The position numbers and the translations under genes are program-made. A DNA stretch of 64,000 bases from Bariatricus massiliensis (GTDB taxonomy: Bacteria; Bacillota; Clostridia; Lachnospirales; Lachnospiraceae), in assembly GCF_900086725.1 (NCBI RefSeq), contig NZ_LT574837.1:373802-437801 (forward strand), in the 5' to 3' direction. The notes beneath the pieces were generated by a model. That model worked only from the letters and a program-made list of their open reading frames with translations. It did no database searches and was not told where the DNA came from. The first letter of the stretch is position 1. The number at the start of each line of letters is the position of its first letter. Shown here in pieces: positions 8,201 through 17,209 of this stretch.

Positions 8201-9085
8201 TTATCTTTCGTAGTCTTTGCTTCGTTCCTGCTTCTTTTTATAAAGCTCATCGGAAACACGGGAGTGAATATCCGCCATTGCATTTCTTGTTTTGGAAAGC
8301 TCATAGCGAATGTCCTTCGGCTCTTTGCCGGCGAGCTTCTCAGGAATACGGTTGATAGCAAAATTCTGTGTATCGACGCCGTACTTCTTGCAAAGCATAT
8401 AGCCGATACATACCGCCTGAAAGCCCATATCCGCTCTACTGTAACTGTCGCTGTTGATGGAGAGCTGTGCGTGGCCAAGCTCCTGTGCTACGCACTGAGC
8501 GACCGCTACGCTGTCTCCCACATCACGCTTTACATACAAGGTCTGTTCCTCGTTGTTGTAAAACGCCGCCATATTGGGATACGGAAGTTCATTTGTTGCT
8601 TCCACTTCAACAGGGGAAGAATCCAGCATAACGGTAATGAGTGCTTTCGGGTCACGGTTGACAGTCGGTGCAGGCGGTCTCTTGCCGTTGGTCTGCGAAA
8701 CATCAAAGACCTTTTTCACATTGTAGGAAATGCCGGTTGTACCGTCTCTCTTTGCATACTCGACAGGTTCAAGAATGGAAATGCTTTTCGCACCTTTCTG
8801 AATTTTCACATTATCCTTGCTCCAGTCATCAAAGTTTTTGAGCTGGCTTGCTTCGGGAAGCTGCTTAAAAATCAGAAGTGCGTTGACCGCAGAGTATCGG
8901 TCAAGACGGCTCTGCGTATCAAGGAAGGCTTTGAACTTTTCCGGGTCGGAAACGATCGCCTTTGCGGTGTCGTCCGCCATCTGATATACGGCTTCTTTTT
9001 CCGCTTTCATCTTCTCGGCATATTCCTCTTTGGAAAGTCGTTTGCTCTGCTGTCCTGCCTTAGCAGGGGTAAAATTGTTTGTCAT
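8201..9085 (-). CDS. ArdC-like antirestriction / ssDNA-binding domain protein
   Basis: 294 aa. The N-terminal half (residues 35-125: FLDTQSRLDRYSAVNALLIFKQLPEA, WSKDNVKIQKGAKSISILEPVEY) matches the ArdC N-terminal ssDNA-binding domain (DUF1738-type). The C-terminal half resembles the linked metallopeptidase-like domain, but the expected HExxH reads QELGH here, so zinc catalysis is doubtful. ArdC proteins on conjugative elements protect incoming DNA from restriction. It is immediately downstream of the PcfB-like gene (5-base gap) in the transfer operon. Confidence 0.7.
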   Translation of the reverse strand: MTNNFTPAKAGQQSKRLSKEEYAEKMKAEKEAVYQMADDTAKAIVSDPEKFKAFLDTQSRLDRYSAVNALLIFKQLPEASQLKNFDDWSKDNVKIQKGAKSISILEPVEYAKRDGTTGISYNVKKVFDVSQTNGKRPPAPTVNRDPKALITVMLDSSPVEVEATNELPYPNMAAFYNNEEQTLYVKRDVGDSVAVAQCVAQELGHAQLSINSDSYSRADMGFQAVCIGYMLCKKYGVDTQNFAINRIPEKLAGKEPKDIRYELSKTRNAMADIHSRVSDELYKKKQERSKDYER

Positions 9086-9090
9086 TGTGA

Positions 9091-9885
9091 TTACCTCTCT
9101 TTCACATTTTTGTTTTTGGGTTTCGGCTGCTGGTGTACGGTCTGTGCCGGGGCGTTCTTGACCTCCGGCTTGGATACCTCCGGCTCTTTGCGTTCTGCTT
9201 CTTTCTGCTGCTTGGACTGTGCCTTATATCGGTCGAGCTTTGCTTTTACCGACGGCTTTCTCTGTCTGTCGCTTACAGTACCCTTATCAGTTTGCATATC
9301 TACCGGCTCGGAGTCGTGCCTTGACGGAGGGTTTTTGTCCGTTTTGGCGACTGTGGGGTTTGACTGGGAATACCCCTCTTTCTGAATAGGTTTTCTGACG
9401 GCTTCCTCAGTGATGATTTCGTTTTTGGTTTTCGTCGGCTTGTCTTTTTCCAAAGCTTCACGCTTTTCGACAGCCTTCTGAGACTCGGTGACAATCGCAG
9501 CCTTATCAACTTTACCGAGTTCAAATCTCTCAACGATTCTCTGAATTTTGGAAGCGTCCTCTGCACGGGCAATAATATCAATCGGTACATTATCGCCCTT
9601 TGTGTTTTTATCCCTGAGTACGCAGTATAGAACGCCGTAGCGTTTTGCCTGCTCGGTAAACTTCTTCAAGTCCTTGTTGGGGATAGAAAACACCTTCAGC
9701 TCCTTGCCCGACTTAATCATATTGGTAAGTCGAGCCTTGCCTTTTGTTTTCTGTTCCTGTTTGAGAACAGAGACTAATAGAACGGCAATATTCTTTGCTG
9801 CCGCTCCGCTTAATTTTGCGGCTACTTCAAAGCCCTCAAGCGATAGCCTGACGACCTGTTCTGCCGCATCACCTCCGTTTGTCAT
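9091..9885 (-). CDS. PcfB-like conjugation protein (DUF3801)
   Basis: 264 aa. The N-terminal 140 residues (GGDAAEQVVRLSLEGFEVAAKLSG, then FSIPNKDLKKFTEQAKRYGVLYCVL) fit DUF3801/PcfB, a coupling-protein partner known from the pCF10 relaxosome. The rest is a long charged, low-complexity tail. ATG 9,885 is chosen for the GGAG just upstream; it overlaps the relaxase stop by 17 bases, which suggests coupling. It should act with VirD4, whose gene is two genes downstream and now broken. Confidence 0.75.
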   Translation of the reverse strand: MTNGGDAAEQVVRLSLEGFEVAAKLSGAAAKNIAVLLVSVLKQEQKTKGKARLTNMIKSGKELKVFSIPNKDLKKFTEQAKRYGVLYCVLRDKNTKGDNVPIDIIARAEDASKIQRIVERFELGKVDKAAIVTESQKAVEKREALEKDKPTKTKNEIITEEAVRKPIQKEGYSQSNPTVAKTDKNPPSRHDSEPVDMQTDKGTVSDRQRKPSVKAKLDRYKAQSKQQKEAERKEPEVSKPEVKNAPAQTVHQQPKPKNKNVKER

Positions 9886-11239
9886 TACGGTTCTGCTCCT
9901 TTCTTTCTTGTTTTTCTTCGTAAACTCTAACCTTTTCAAGGTTGGCTTCAATGACCTTTGACCTTTCGGCTATGTCATCACAAAGACCGACCTCTTTGCG
10001 GAGAGTCCACAGCTTGCTCGTGATTGCCGCAACCTGCTCTTTGACATTTGATAGCTCATCGTCACTCAAATTTCTTCTTAGCTGTTTTCGCAGGTGCGTT
10101 CTATCGTCAGTCAAGGCTTTGATTTGCGACAACACGGACTCTTTATATGAGAAAAGCTGCTCGTCGGTAGAAATGTTCTCCCGTCCAAGCAGCCTTGTCT
10201 CCTGAGTGATTTTGTCGAGCTTCAGCAAATCTTCTTTCAAAAGATAGTGAAGTCTTGCGGTATTCTGTTTTTTGTACTTCGGCAGATAGCCGAGCTTATA
10301 GCAGTAATGCAGATACAGCCCATAAAGTCCGCCGACCTTTTTGACTTTGTGTTCTCTTGTGGGCAATCGGTACTGTGTGACTCTTACCGTTTCCTTTGCA
10401 AAAGGAACGATGAGAACCTTTTGATTTTCCGTCAGCCTACGCTTGATTGCTTCCTCGGTATAATTCTCTCCGAGGGATTTAAGTCGTATCGGCTTCTTGT
10501 ATCCTTTCGGAACAATCGTCCAATACTTTCGGCTGTCGCTGAGACAATGTTCATAACCCATCTGCGTGAGAATATAATCAAAGGTCTTTAAGTTGGTGCT
10601 GTGTGCAATCGCTTCATCAATGGCGTCACGGGTCATTGAATATCGGCTCGGCATACCTGCTTGCTCCTGCTTATAGTAATAAGAGGATTGCTTACTGCGG
10701 TTTGGGTTTGGATTGTAATACAGTCCGTACTTTTCACAGAGACGGTCGGCAACCAAACGGAACTTGAACCACGCTTTTTCATCGCCCCATAACCGCTTGC
10801 CGTCCACAAAGGAAACGGAGTTGATTACATAGTGGCAGTGCAGGTGCTTCGTGTTCAGATGAGTAGTAACCACCACCTGAAATCTTTTGCCCCACACCTC
10901 GTTTGCAAATTCCATTCCGATTTTCTGTGCCAGCTCCGGGGAAATGTCCTGTTCCTTAAAGCTCAGGTATCCGTGATAGGCTTGTATGCCGTCGTCTTTG
11001 CCGTATGCTTTTTTCACAGATACAAACTGGTCTCTTGCGGTCGCAGGGTTGCAGTTGATACCCTCAACGAAAAATTCACGCTCGGTTTTTTCTTCGTCCT
11101 TTGCGTAGCTGAGAACATCACGGAGAGCCTGATACTGTTCCTCGGTGTAAATATCTGCCGCAGTCTTTTCGGGATTGGCGGCATAGTCGATTACCTGACC
11201 GAGCCTTGATGTGACAGACCACAATTTACTTACTGCCAT
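9869..11239 (-). CDS. ICE relaxase, MobP/VirD2-type
   Basis: 456 aa. It would nick the ICE at oriT and lead the strand into the recipient. The PF03432-type histidine triad is visible as HLNTKHLHCH (H127, H132, H134, H136), with a plausible upstream catalytic tyrosine near Y19 in QVIDYAANPEKT. The C-terminal half is basic and coiled-coil rich. It overlaps mobC by 10 bases. This is a different relaxase family from the MobV proteins of elements A and B. Confidence 0.88.
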   Translation of the reverse strand: MAVSKLWSVTSRLGQVIDYAANPEKTAADIYTEEQYQALRDVLSYAKDEEKTEREFFVEGINCNPATARDQFVSVKKAYGKDDGIQAYHGYLSFKEQDISPELAQKIGMEFANEVWGKRFQVVVTTHLNTKHLHCHYVINSVSFVDGKRLWGDEKAWFKFRLVADRLCEKYGLYYNPNPNRSKQSSYYYKQEQAGMPSRYSMTRDAIDEAIAHSTNLKTFDYILTQMGYEHCLSDSRKYWTIVPKGYKKPIRLKSLGENYTEEAIKRRLTENQKVLIVPFAKETVRVTQYRLPTREHKVKKVGGLYGLYLHYCYKLGYLPKYKKQNTARLHYLLKEDLLKLDKITQETRLLGRENISTDEQLFSYKESVLSQIKALTDDRTHLRKQLRRNLSDDELSNVKEQVAAITSKLWTLRKEVGLCDDIAERSKVIEANLEKVRVYEEKQERKEQNRNDKRR

Positions 11240-11571
11240 TTCATATCGCTCTTATCGGGTCTTAAAAAAGTACGCTCCACATCAGCCTGAAACTTGTGCC
11301 AACGCTCGGCTTCCTTTTTGAGCTGCGGTGCGTCCACAAATCCGAGGGTGTTTGCTTTCGCCGCAAGCTGATTGATGTTGTTGCCGATTGCGGAAAGCTC
11401 ACGCATAACATCGTAAAATCTTTCGTCGGGCTTTTCTCTCGGCTCATAGCCTTTGAGAAGCAAACGGATAAGACCGCCTTCGGAAAGACACGCCCGTTTT
11501 GCTTTTTTCTGCAAATCCTGAGCTTCTGCCTTGTTCATCAGAATGTGCTTTTCAATGTTTCTCTTGCTCAT
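11230..11571 (-). CDS. mobC: MobC relaxosome accessory protein
   Basis: 113 aa. A ribbon-helix-helix-like N-terminus (NIEKHILMNKAEAQDLQKKAK) and the LSAIGNNINQLAAKAN segment near residue 65 are diagnostic of the MobC family (PF05713). MobC helps the relaxase melt oriT. The start lies inside the end of the DUF3789 ORF and the stop overlaps the relaxase start, so the three are translated as one unit. Confidence 0.85.
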   Translation of the reverse strand: MSKRNIEKHILMNKAEAQDLQKKAKRACLSEGGLIRLLLKGYEPREKPDERFYDVMRELSAIGNNINQLAAKANTLGFVDAPQLKKEAERWHKFQADVERTFLRPDKSDMKWQ

Positions 11572-11695
11572 TTTTATCGCTGTCCTTTCTGTAAATATAG
11601 TGCCTGTCCCGATTTATCTGAAACAGGCACATTGTTGTTACTCCAAAAAAGCCGCCAATGATTAACCCGGCGGCAACCAATACTATCTCCCGCAT
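11552..11695 (-). CDS. DUF3789-like small membrane protein
   Basis: 47 aa. It has one membrane helix with a Gly-rich face (LVAAGLIIGGFFGVTTMCLF) and a short charged tail, the usual form of DUF3789 proteins found beside mobC in clostridial ICEs. AAAGGAG lies 8 bases before ATG 11,695, and the ORF overlaps the mobC start by 20 bases. Function unknown. Confidence 0.7.
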   Translation of the reverse strand: MREIVLVAAGLIIGGFFGVTTMCLFQINRDRHYIYRKDSDKNEQEKH

Positions 11696-11719
11696 TTCTT
11701 ATGCTCCTTTCTTGCTTGG

Positions 11720-11820
11720 GGTATTAGGGGCAACCCCTAACGAGTGTACCGTTTTGGACATTCCTGTCCATAAATGGTCTGCTCGCTAAGATTATGCAGA
11801 CACTCAGGGTTGCCCCATAG
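11720..11820. other. Candidate oriT upstream of DUF3789-mobC-relaxase
   Basis: A non-coding stretch with nested inverted repeats: TTAGGGG-caa-CCCCTAA (11,724-11,740), TGGACA-ttcc-TGTCCA (11,755-11,770), and a distant GGGGCAACCC/GGGTTGCCCC pair closing the region (11,727 with 11,807-11,816). It sits just ahead of the relaxosome genes, where oriT commonly lies. I see no nic consensus that I can name, so this is inferred from position and symmetry. Confidence 0.4.
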
Positions 11821-11828
11821 ATTGACTC

Positions 11829-12746
11829 TTATCTCTCCATATCCTTTGAGACAGGCTTATACGGCTTTGCTTCAATACCGTCCAAGGACTTATAAAATCT
11901 CTCCGGGTATTTGAACTTTTCCTCGTACTTACGAGCCAGTTCTTTCGGCATACTGAGGAACTTTTCCGACTCAATCGGTGCGTATGCAATGAAGAACTTG
12001 CCGGCAATAATGTCGAGCATTTCACGGTTGCTGTCGTCTTTCACATAACATTTTTCAATCTTCCAACCATCCTTGCCGCCGTGTTCATCAGCCATATATG
12101 CTTCCAGTCGCACACATTTATCCGAGCCGTCAAGGGAAGAAGCATAGATAGAATATCCGCCCATACCCTCAATGAAAGCCTTATTGTTACTGCTGACAAC
12201 ATAGGTTCTTTGTTCCTCTGTGTAAGGCTTGTCAAAGCTGTCATCCGTAAAAACAATATATCCGGTCGTGTGGTTTCTTTCTTTTTCTGCCTGCCGGAAA
12301 TGAGCTTTCAACTGCGGATAACTCATCTCAACATTCTCAGGCTCGGAATAAACTGCCCTGTTCAACGGCAAGCCGTTCATCTTTCCTTCCTCGTTGCAGA
12401 TGATGGCAACTTCGTCCTCAAAGGGCATATATTCTTCAATATCTCCCTCCACAAGAGACTGCATTGCTTCAAGCGTATCCTCGATTTCAATGAGCTTCGG
12501 ATACCTGCCCGGCTCAACAAGAATGACGGAAATCTTCTCAGGTGCTTCTACCTTTTCAAAGGTATCCTCGTTAATATTCAAGGCGAGGGAGCTTCCGTTT
12601 TCCCAACTCATATGAATCTGTCCGGCGTCGTCAACGAACTTGACCGTTCCTTTTAACCCATAGGGCATTTGACTTTCGCCAGCCATTTCAGTGAGTACAA
12701 TCTGCGTTCCCTCCGGGTACATTTCTCTGATTTCTTTTAGTTTCAT
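11829..12746 (-). CDS. DUF4314/DUF3846 domain protein of the ICE
   Basis: 305 aa. Residues 1-65 (YPEGTQIVLTEM, GLKGTVKFVDDAGQIHMSW) match DUF4314, a small SH3-like barrel. Residues 72-130 (ISVILVEPGRYPKLIEI ... CNEEGKMNGLPLNRAV) match DUF3846. The remaining C-terminal part is conserved-looking but unassigned. Such proteins are common ICE housekeeping genes of unknown role. The start overlaps the primase stop by four bases. Confidence 0.7.
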   Translation of the reverse strand: MKLKEIREMYPEGTQIVLTEMAGESQMPYGLKGTVKFVDDAGQIHMSWENGSSLALNINEDTFEKVEAPEKISVILVEPGRYPKLIEIEDTLEAMQSLVEGDIEEYMPFEDEVAIICNEEGKMNGLPLNRAVYSEPENVEMSYPQLKAHFRQAEKERNHTTGYIVFTDDSFDKPYTEEQRTYVVSSNNKAFIEGMGGYSIYASSLDGSDKCVRLEAYMADEHGGKDGWKIEKCYVKDDSNREMLDIIAGKFFIAYAPIESEKFLSMPKELARKYEEKFKYPERFYKSLDGIEAKPYKPVSKDMER

Positions 12747-13696
12747 CGTGCAAAACTCCTTTCGGTTTTATCTTTTATTCCCAAGCGTTTACAAAGAAAG
12801 TCGTTGACATCTTTCCCGTATTGGGGAGGGTCGTCAACGACTTCATACTTATCTGAAAGAATCGTCTGCAACGCTTTGGTCGCTTTTCTTCCGGCAATAT
12901 CATTGTCCAAATGAAGAACAATTCGCCTGATTGTTTTATCCTTTTCAAGCAGCCTGCCAAGTGTAACAGGCACTTTCGAGTCCTCGATTTTCTGCTTTGG
13001 GGAATACACTCCCGCAAGAGAAACAAGGTTAAGCTGTCGCCAGTCTTTGCCCTCCAGCTTCATCAAAGTTGCATAGGAAAGCAGGTCAATGGCACACTCA
13101 AAGAGATGAACCTCTCCGGTGTTCTCGGCAGTCAGGCGGAAAGAATATTGCTTTTTACTGCCGGTGCAGTCGCCCATAATCCTTGATTGATTTGTTGCTC
13201 TGTAAGCGGCGTATTTAGGTTCTTTGTTCTCGTCATAGCCGATAAAAACAGCATTGTGATATGGGAGCGACTCAATGATTAGCTCCTGTTCCAAACAGTG
13301 GTTGATGATTTCATAATCAATCCCACGCCCGAAAAGGTAATCAAATACCACATCGGCAGTAGGGCTTTTTTCGGGCAGAAGCAAAGGCTGGTTCTCATAG
13401 CTTTTGATGTTTTCACAAGTCGGAAAGCTGACTGAACCGTTTCCCATAATGGTCTGAACCGCCTCCACAAAATCCATTTCACGGACTTTGATAAGGTAAT
13501 CGAGGGCAGATTTGCCCCCGATACCTCTCGACCACCACATCCATTTGCCGTTGGAAATCTTCAAGCTGTCGTGGGTTCTTGTGGTGTAGGTGTTGCTTGA
13601 AAATTTAACAAGCTCGCCCGGTTCATACTCTCTGAGATAGGTTAATAAGTCCATTCGTTTGGCTTCGGTTATGACCTCCGGTGCAATATACGGCAT
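12743..13696 (-). CDS. Toprim-domain primase-like protein (DUF3991)
   Basis: 317 aa. The N-terminal half carries a DUF3991-type segment (SNGKWMWWSRGIGGKSALDYLI). The C-terminal half is a Toprim fold with the acidic pair in LHLDNDIAGRKA and an upstream glutamate in VHLFECAIDLLS. These are DnaG-like primases of mobile elements that probably prime the transferred strand. The zinc-finger part of DnaG is absent. ATG 13,696 is used; GTG 13,705 is an in-frame alternative without a good site. Confidence 0.75.
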   Translation of the reverse strand: MPYIAPEVITEAKRMDLLTYLREYEPGELVKFSSNTYTTRTHDSLKISNGKWMWWSRGIGGKSALDYLIKVREMDFVEAVQTIMGNGSVSFPTCENIKSYENQPLLLPEKSPTADVVFDYLFGRGIDYEIINHCLEQELIIESLPYHNAVFIGYDENKEPKYAAYRATNQSRIMGDCTGSKKQYSFRLTAENTGEVHLFECAIDLLSYATLMKLEGKDWRQLNLVSLAGVYSPKQKIEDSKVPVTLGRLLEKDKTIRRIVLHLDNDIAGRKATKALQTILSDKYEVVDDPPQYGKDVNDFLCKRLGIKDKTERSFAR

Positions 13697-13712
13697 AATT
13701 ATCACCGCCGTT

Positions 13713-14105
13713 CTACATCAGCAAATCGGCAACTGCTTTCTGAATCGGTTCGTTGATACTGAGCTTTGCAATGATAATGAGTATCTTATCAACAGGGCAG
13801 CCGATGTCATTCCAAACAGTCCAAGCACCTTCCGCAAGGTCGTCGTTTTCATACAAAGCAATGATTTCTTCCGGCGAAAACACCGTTTCAATGCTCTGTC
13901 GAACCAACTCACCGTAGAAAGAAAGCTTTGCACTTCTAAGGGCAAATTCTGCTTCCTTTGCGGGTGGTTTGCTTCTTTTCAATTCGAGATATGCTTTATC
14001 AAGTCTCCTGACCACAACCATCATCATTGCGTCAAAAGGGTTGATGATTGATTTTCTGCAAGGGCAGTTTTCTCTTTCCTTATCGGGTGTCATTTTATCG
14101 TTCAT
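13713..14105 (-). CDS. Conserved ICE protein of unknown function
   Basis: 130 aa, largely helical, with a CPCRKS near the N-terminus and a C-terminal KAVADLLM. ATG 14,105 follows AAGGAG by seven bases and overlaps the end of the methylase-helicase gene by 11 bases; the longer frame from 14,162 has no such support. No family recognised. Confidence 0.55.
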   Translation of the reverse strand: MNDKMTPDKERENCPCRKSIINPFDAMMMVVVRRLDKAYLELKRSKPPAKEAEFALRSAKLSFYGELVRQSIETVFSPEEIIALYENDDLAEGAWTVWNDIGCPVDKILIIIAKLSINEPIQKAVADLLM

Positions 14106-15034
14106 AGGTTTTCTCCTTTCGTGTGTTCGGCACTTCGCCCTCATCGGGTTCGCCGCCGACAATTTCGTTTTCTCGCTTATCCATATTGAGCAAGATATTC
14201 AGCTCGTCCAGTCGGGCAAGCTTTGTTTTGAGTTCTTCCTCTTGGATAAATGGTTTTTGGACTTCTTTCTTTGCGGTTTCCAACTGATTTTTGGTGTTCT
14301 CAAGGTCATTTTCCGCAAGCGATAAGCTCTCGGCAAATCTCTCAATTCCGTTATCAAGACGGATAATATTGCCGTGTGCGTCATCGCCGAGAGGAACATT
14401 TCTGCTTGTCGCACCTTTCAGTCGAACCTCATAATTTCGCTCTGCGGTATTAAAAAGCAGCTCCGTTTCAAACCCTCGGTACTTGCCAAGAAGAATAGGG
14501 TCGGGGCTGTTCATCTGCTTGCAGGCTTCGATGATTGCTTTACCGGCGTCGGCTTTTTCGGAATAAAAAACACCCTTAACCTCCATACCGACAAAGCGGT
14601 CGTCCGTTGGTTTCGGGTGCTGTTTCGCAGTTTCTACATCTTGCTTCAAGCCTTCAATGCGGTTTTCCAAAGCTGTAATTCTCTGCGGATAATATTTGAT
14701 TATCTTATCTTCCAAAGCGTATCTTTCAGAGAGAAAGTTAGATTTTAAGAGCTTCAGCTTTTGAACTTGAATGTCCAAATCCATCTTCTCCTTAATATAC
14801 GGATTGCCGGTGGCAAGCATTTTAATCTCTGCATAGGACAGGGCGGTTTCATCAATATCCTCGGCAGAACGCACCGGGGATTTGCTCGTCATAATCTGAC
14901 TGGCGAACTTTTGCTTTCCCTCTACAAGCTGATAGAGGTATGCGTCAAAGGTCTGCTCTGTTACATAGCGGTAAATATCTACATCGGGGTTTGAGTTACC
15001 CTGACGGATAATTCGACCGGAACGTTGCTCCAAG
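14095..15034 (-). pseudogene. 3' part of the methylase-helicase gene, separated by element A
   Basis: It begins mid-gene with LEQRSGRIIRQGN, which is helicase motif VI with its arginine fingers, and continues through an about 300-residue C-terminal coiled-coil region to KEKTYER. The 5' part is at 25,962-32,900, on the other side of element A. Joining base 26,038 directly to 15,034 gives PSD-LEQRSGR in frame, and the sum of the two parts (6,863 + 940 = 7,803 bases) is a multiple of three. A TTG at the junction could start translation but no ribosome binding site from the host gene precedes it. Confidence 0.92.
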
Positions 15035-16891
15035 TCAGTCGGTCATTTTTTGCGGACAGTTCATACATGCTATCCTTTTCTGTTCTCTGCTCCTGCGTTT
15101 GCTCTCGTTTGATTTCTCCCTCCGTATCTTCTTGGCACAAGCAGGACAATACCTTGATGCACCAGAGCCCGGGACATATTCAACGCCGCACACCGTACAA
15201 TTTTTAGCGGGCATTGCTGCCCACCGTTTTGTAGGTATGATATGTAATTCATCGACAAAGCCGATGAATTTATAGTAAATCTTGATTTCCTGCTTCACTG
15301 TTCCGTCTGCCATCTTCTCACGCTCCGAAACAAGTATCTTGTCTATGAGTGCGTTTATAACTGTTGCATCCAGTTCTTTTAAGCCTTGATAATTTCGGAT
15401 AAGGGCGAGGAAGTCACGGATTCCCCGTGATTTCTCGTAGCTTTCATTAAGAGTTTCCGTCACCTCTTTCAGCCTTGCTTCAATTTCAAGCTGCTCTTTC
15501 TGGTATTTCCCCGACATCATCTCAAAATTCCGCTCGGTAATACGCTCCATGACCTTATCCTCGTAGAGAGAGGAAAACAGCCTGTCCAGTTCCGCAAGGC
15601 GTTTGTTCAGCTTCTTACGTTCTTTCTCTAATGCTTTCGCCCTGCTCTGGTCTGTTTCCGTGAGCCGCTTTTCTATGGCCCTGACCGCCTTTTCATCATT
15701 CACTGCCATATCCGCAAAACAGTTGATGTCGGCAAGAACGGCATTGAATAAATCCCTTGCTTCTATATTGTGGGCACTACACTCGCTTCTTCCGTTTCTT
15801 GCATAATTATTACATGAATACTGTACACAGTCGATAATCTCTGGGCGTTTCCTCCTGTGTACGTTCATTGCCCGCAGAGCACATCCGCAGTCCACACACT
15901 TGATAACGCCTGCAAAAATATTTACAAATCCTCCCTTGTTCTGTGGAAGCCTACGACTTGTAATAAGCTGTTGGACAATATCAAATTCCTCCTGCGTGAC
16001 TATTCCCTCATGGGTATTGGGTATCACTTCCCATTCTTCGGGCAGCTTAGAGGGGCGTTTCTTGCTTTTCATATTGGCGGCAATCCGTTTGTAGCCTACA
16101 AGATTTCCCGCATATATCGGGCTTCTTAAAATGCTCCTCACGCTGTTCCCACTCCAAATATAGCGTTTGTCCTCGTTCCCCTCAAAATGACGTTCAAAGC
16201 CTGTTTCGCCACGCTCCGCCGCATAAGCGGCAGGGCGTAGGATATGCTGTTTATTAAGATGTCTGCAAATTTTGGCAACTCCATTCCCTTTTAATGCAAG
16301 GTCGAATATCTCTTTTACAACATGTGCCACTTTATCATCTATCAGCAGATGGTTGTGGTCGGCAGGGTCTTTGATATAGCCATAAGGGGCGGTAGTTCCC
16401 ATGAATTTCCCCTGTTGAAACCTCGCCCGATATGCCGATTTTATCTTAACAGATATGTCAGCGGCATACATTTCGTTTAAAATGTTGCGGAAAGGCGTGA
16501 TGTCCATAGCAGATTTATTCAAGGTATCTACGCCGTCATTGACCGCTATATACCTCACGTTATGCTCTGGGAAGAAAACTTCCAGATATAACCCACAATC
16601 AAGATAGTTTCTCCCCAGACGGGATAAATCTTTCGTAATCACGCAGTTTATCAGACCGCTTTCAATGTCTTTTATCATATTCTGGAAACTTGGTCTTTGG
16701 AAATTTGTACCAGAATAACCATCGTCCACATACGTTTTTGCTATGTGCCATCCCTGCTTTTTCACATAATCCGTGAGGATGGATTTCTGTGTCGCAATGC
16801 TCGCACTCTCGTTATCCGTACCATCGTCTTTAGATAAGCGGCAATAAATGCCGACTAAATAGATTTTCTTTTCTTCTTTGATTCCTGCCAT
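15035..16891 (-). CDS. Large serine recombinase of element A
   Basis: 618 aa; integrates and excises element A. The catalytic serine is in YCRLSKDDG (S20), and the resolvase domain includes DLSRLGRNYLDCG. A Recombinase domain (GYIKDPADHNHLLIDD onwards), a zinc ribbon (CVDCGCAL ... CNNYARNGRSEC), a coiled coil near 410-490, DUF4368 and a final CxxC finger (CTVCGVEY ... CPAC) follow. Its TGA stop contains the GA crossover dinucleotide, so the gene ends exactly where the element ends. It is at the opposite end from tnpV, unlike the recombinase of element B. Confidence 0.92.
   Translation of the reverse strand: MAGIKEEKKIYLVGIYCRLSKDDGTDNESASIATQKSILTDYVKKQGWHIAKTYVDDGYSGTNFQRPSFQNMIKDIESGLINCVITKDLSRLGRNYLDCGLYLEVFFPEHNVRYIAVNDGVDTLNKSAMDITPFRNILNEMYAADISVKIKSAYRARFQQGKFMGTTAPYGYIKDPADHNHLLIDDKVAHVVKEIFDLALKGNGVAKICRHLNKQHILRPAAYAAERGETGFERHFEGNEDKRYIWSGNSVRSILRSPIYAGNLVGYKRIAANMKSKKRPSKLPEEWEVIPNTHEGIVTQEEFDIVQQLITSRRLPQNKGGFVNIFAGVIKCVDCGCALRAMNVHRRKRPEIIDCVQYSCNNYARNGRSECSAHNIEARDLFNAVLADINCFADMAVNDEKAVRAIEKRLTETDQSRAKALEKERKKLNKRLAELDRLFSSLYEDKVMERITERNFEMMSGKYQKEQLEIEARLKEVTETLNESYEKSRGIRDFLALIRNYQGLKELDATVINALIDKILVSEREKMADGTVKQEIKIYYKFIGFVDELHIIPTKRWAAMPAKNCTVCGVEYVPGSGASRYCPACAKKIRREKSNESKRRSREQKRIACMNCPQKMTD
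15048..15058. repeat. Terminal inverted repeat of element A, recombinase end
   Basis: TTTTGCGGACA on the plus strand, ending 24 bases inside the element boundary. The other end has the same 11 bases inverted at the same distance (26,016-26,026). Over the outer 24 bases I count 16 matches. It lies inside the last codons of the recombinase gene. Confidence 0.8.
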
Positions 16892-16945
16892 ACTGTAAAA
16901 CCTCCGTATCTGTCCTATCTGTTTTCATGTCCCATTGCGTACATT

Positions 16946-17209
16946 CTAAGCGGACAGCCCCTCATTGTCGAAGGTGTCGCCCTCGGCAATCTTCTTCCGA
17001 ATATCCTCGGAGATAATCGGGACAAACGCTTCTGTAACGGTCTGTGTGCCGACATATTCACGGCTGATTATCATCTGCACTGGTGCTTTTGGCACGATAC
17101 GCTTTCTCTTTTTATCTGCTTTCTTATCCTCGCCCATACTTAAATCTTCCTTTCCAGACAGGGCAGGGAAGAGTTTGGAAATGTCCCCGCCCTGCCAATC
17201 AGATACCAT
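16946..17209 (-). CDS. Small conserved protein upstream of the element A recombinase
   Basis: 87 aa from ATG 17,209, which overlaps the upstream stop (TAATG) behind a GAGG. An alternative ATG at 17,137 has AAGGAAG 8 bases upstream and would give 63 aa starting MGEDKKADKKRKRIV. The core RKRIVPKAPVQMIISREYVGTQTVTEAFVP is basic then hydrophobic. It might be a small regulator or recombination directionality factor given its place next to the recombinase, but that is only positional inference. Confidence 0.55.
   Translation of the reverse strand: MVSDWQGGDISKLFPALSGKEDLSMGEDKKADKKRKRIVPKAPVQMIISREYVGTQTVTEAFVPIISEDIRKKIAEGDTFDNEGLSA

Noticed and set aside
7856..9385. 509-aa plus-strand ORF
   Set aside because: It lies opposite the ArdC-like, VirD4 and PcfB-like genes and is hydrophobic Cys/Leu-rich sequence typical of antisense frames.
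15034..15034. TTG start for an independent 312-aa protein from the 3' helicase fragment
   Set aside because: It begins in the middle of helicase motif VI and has no host-derived ribosome binding site; it is a severed gene end.
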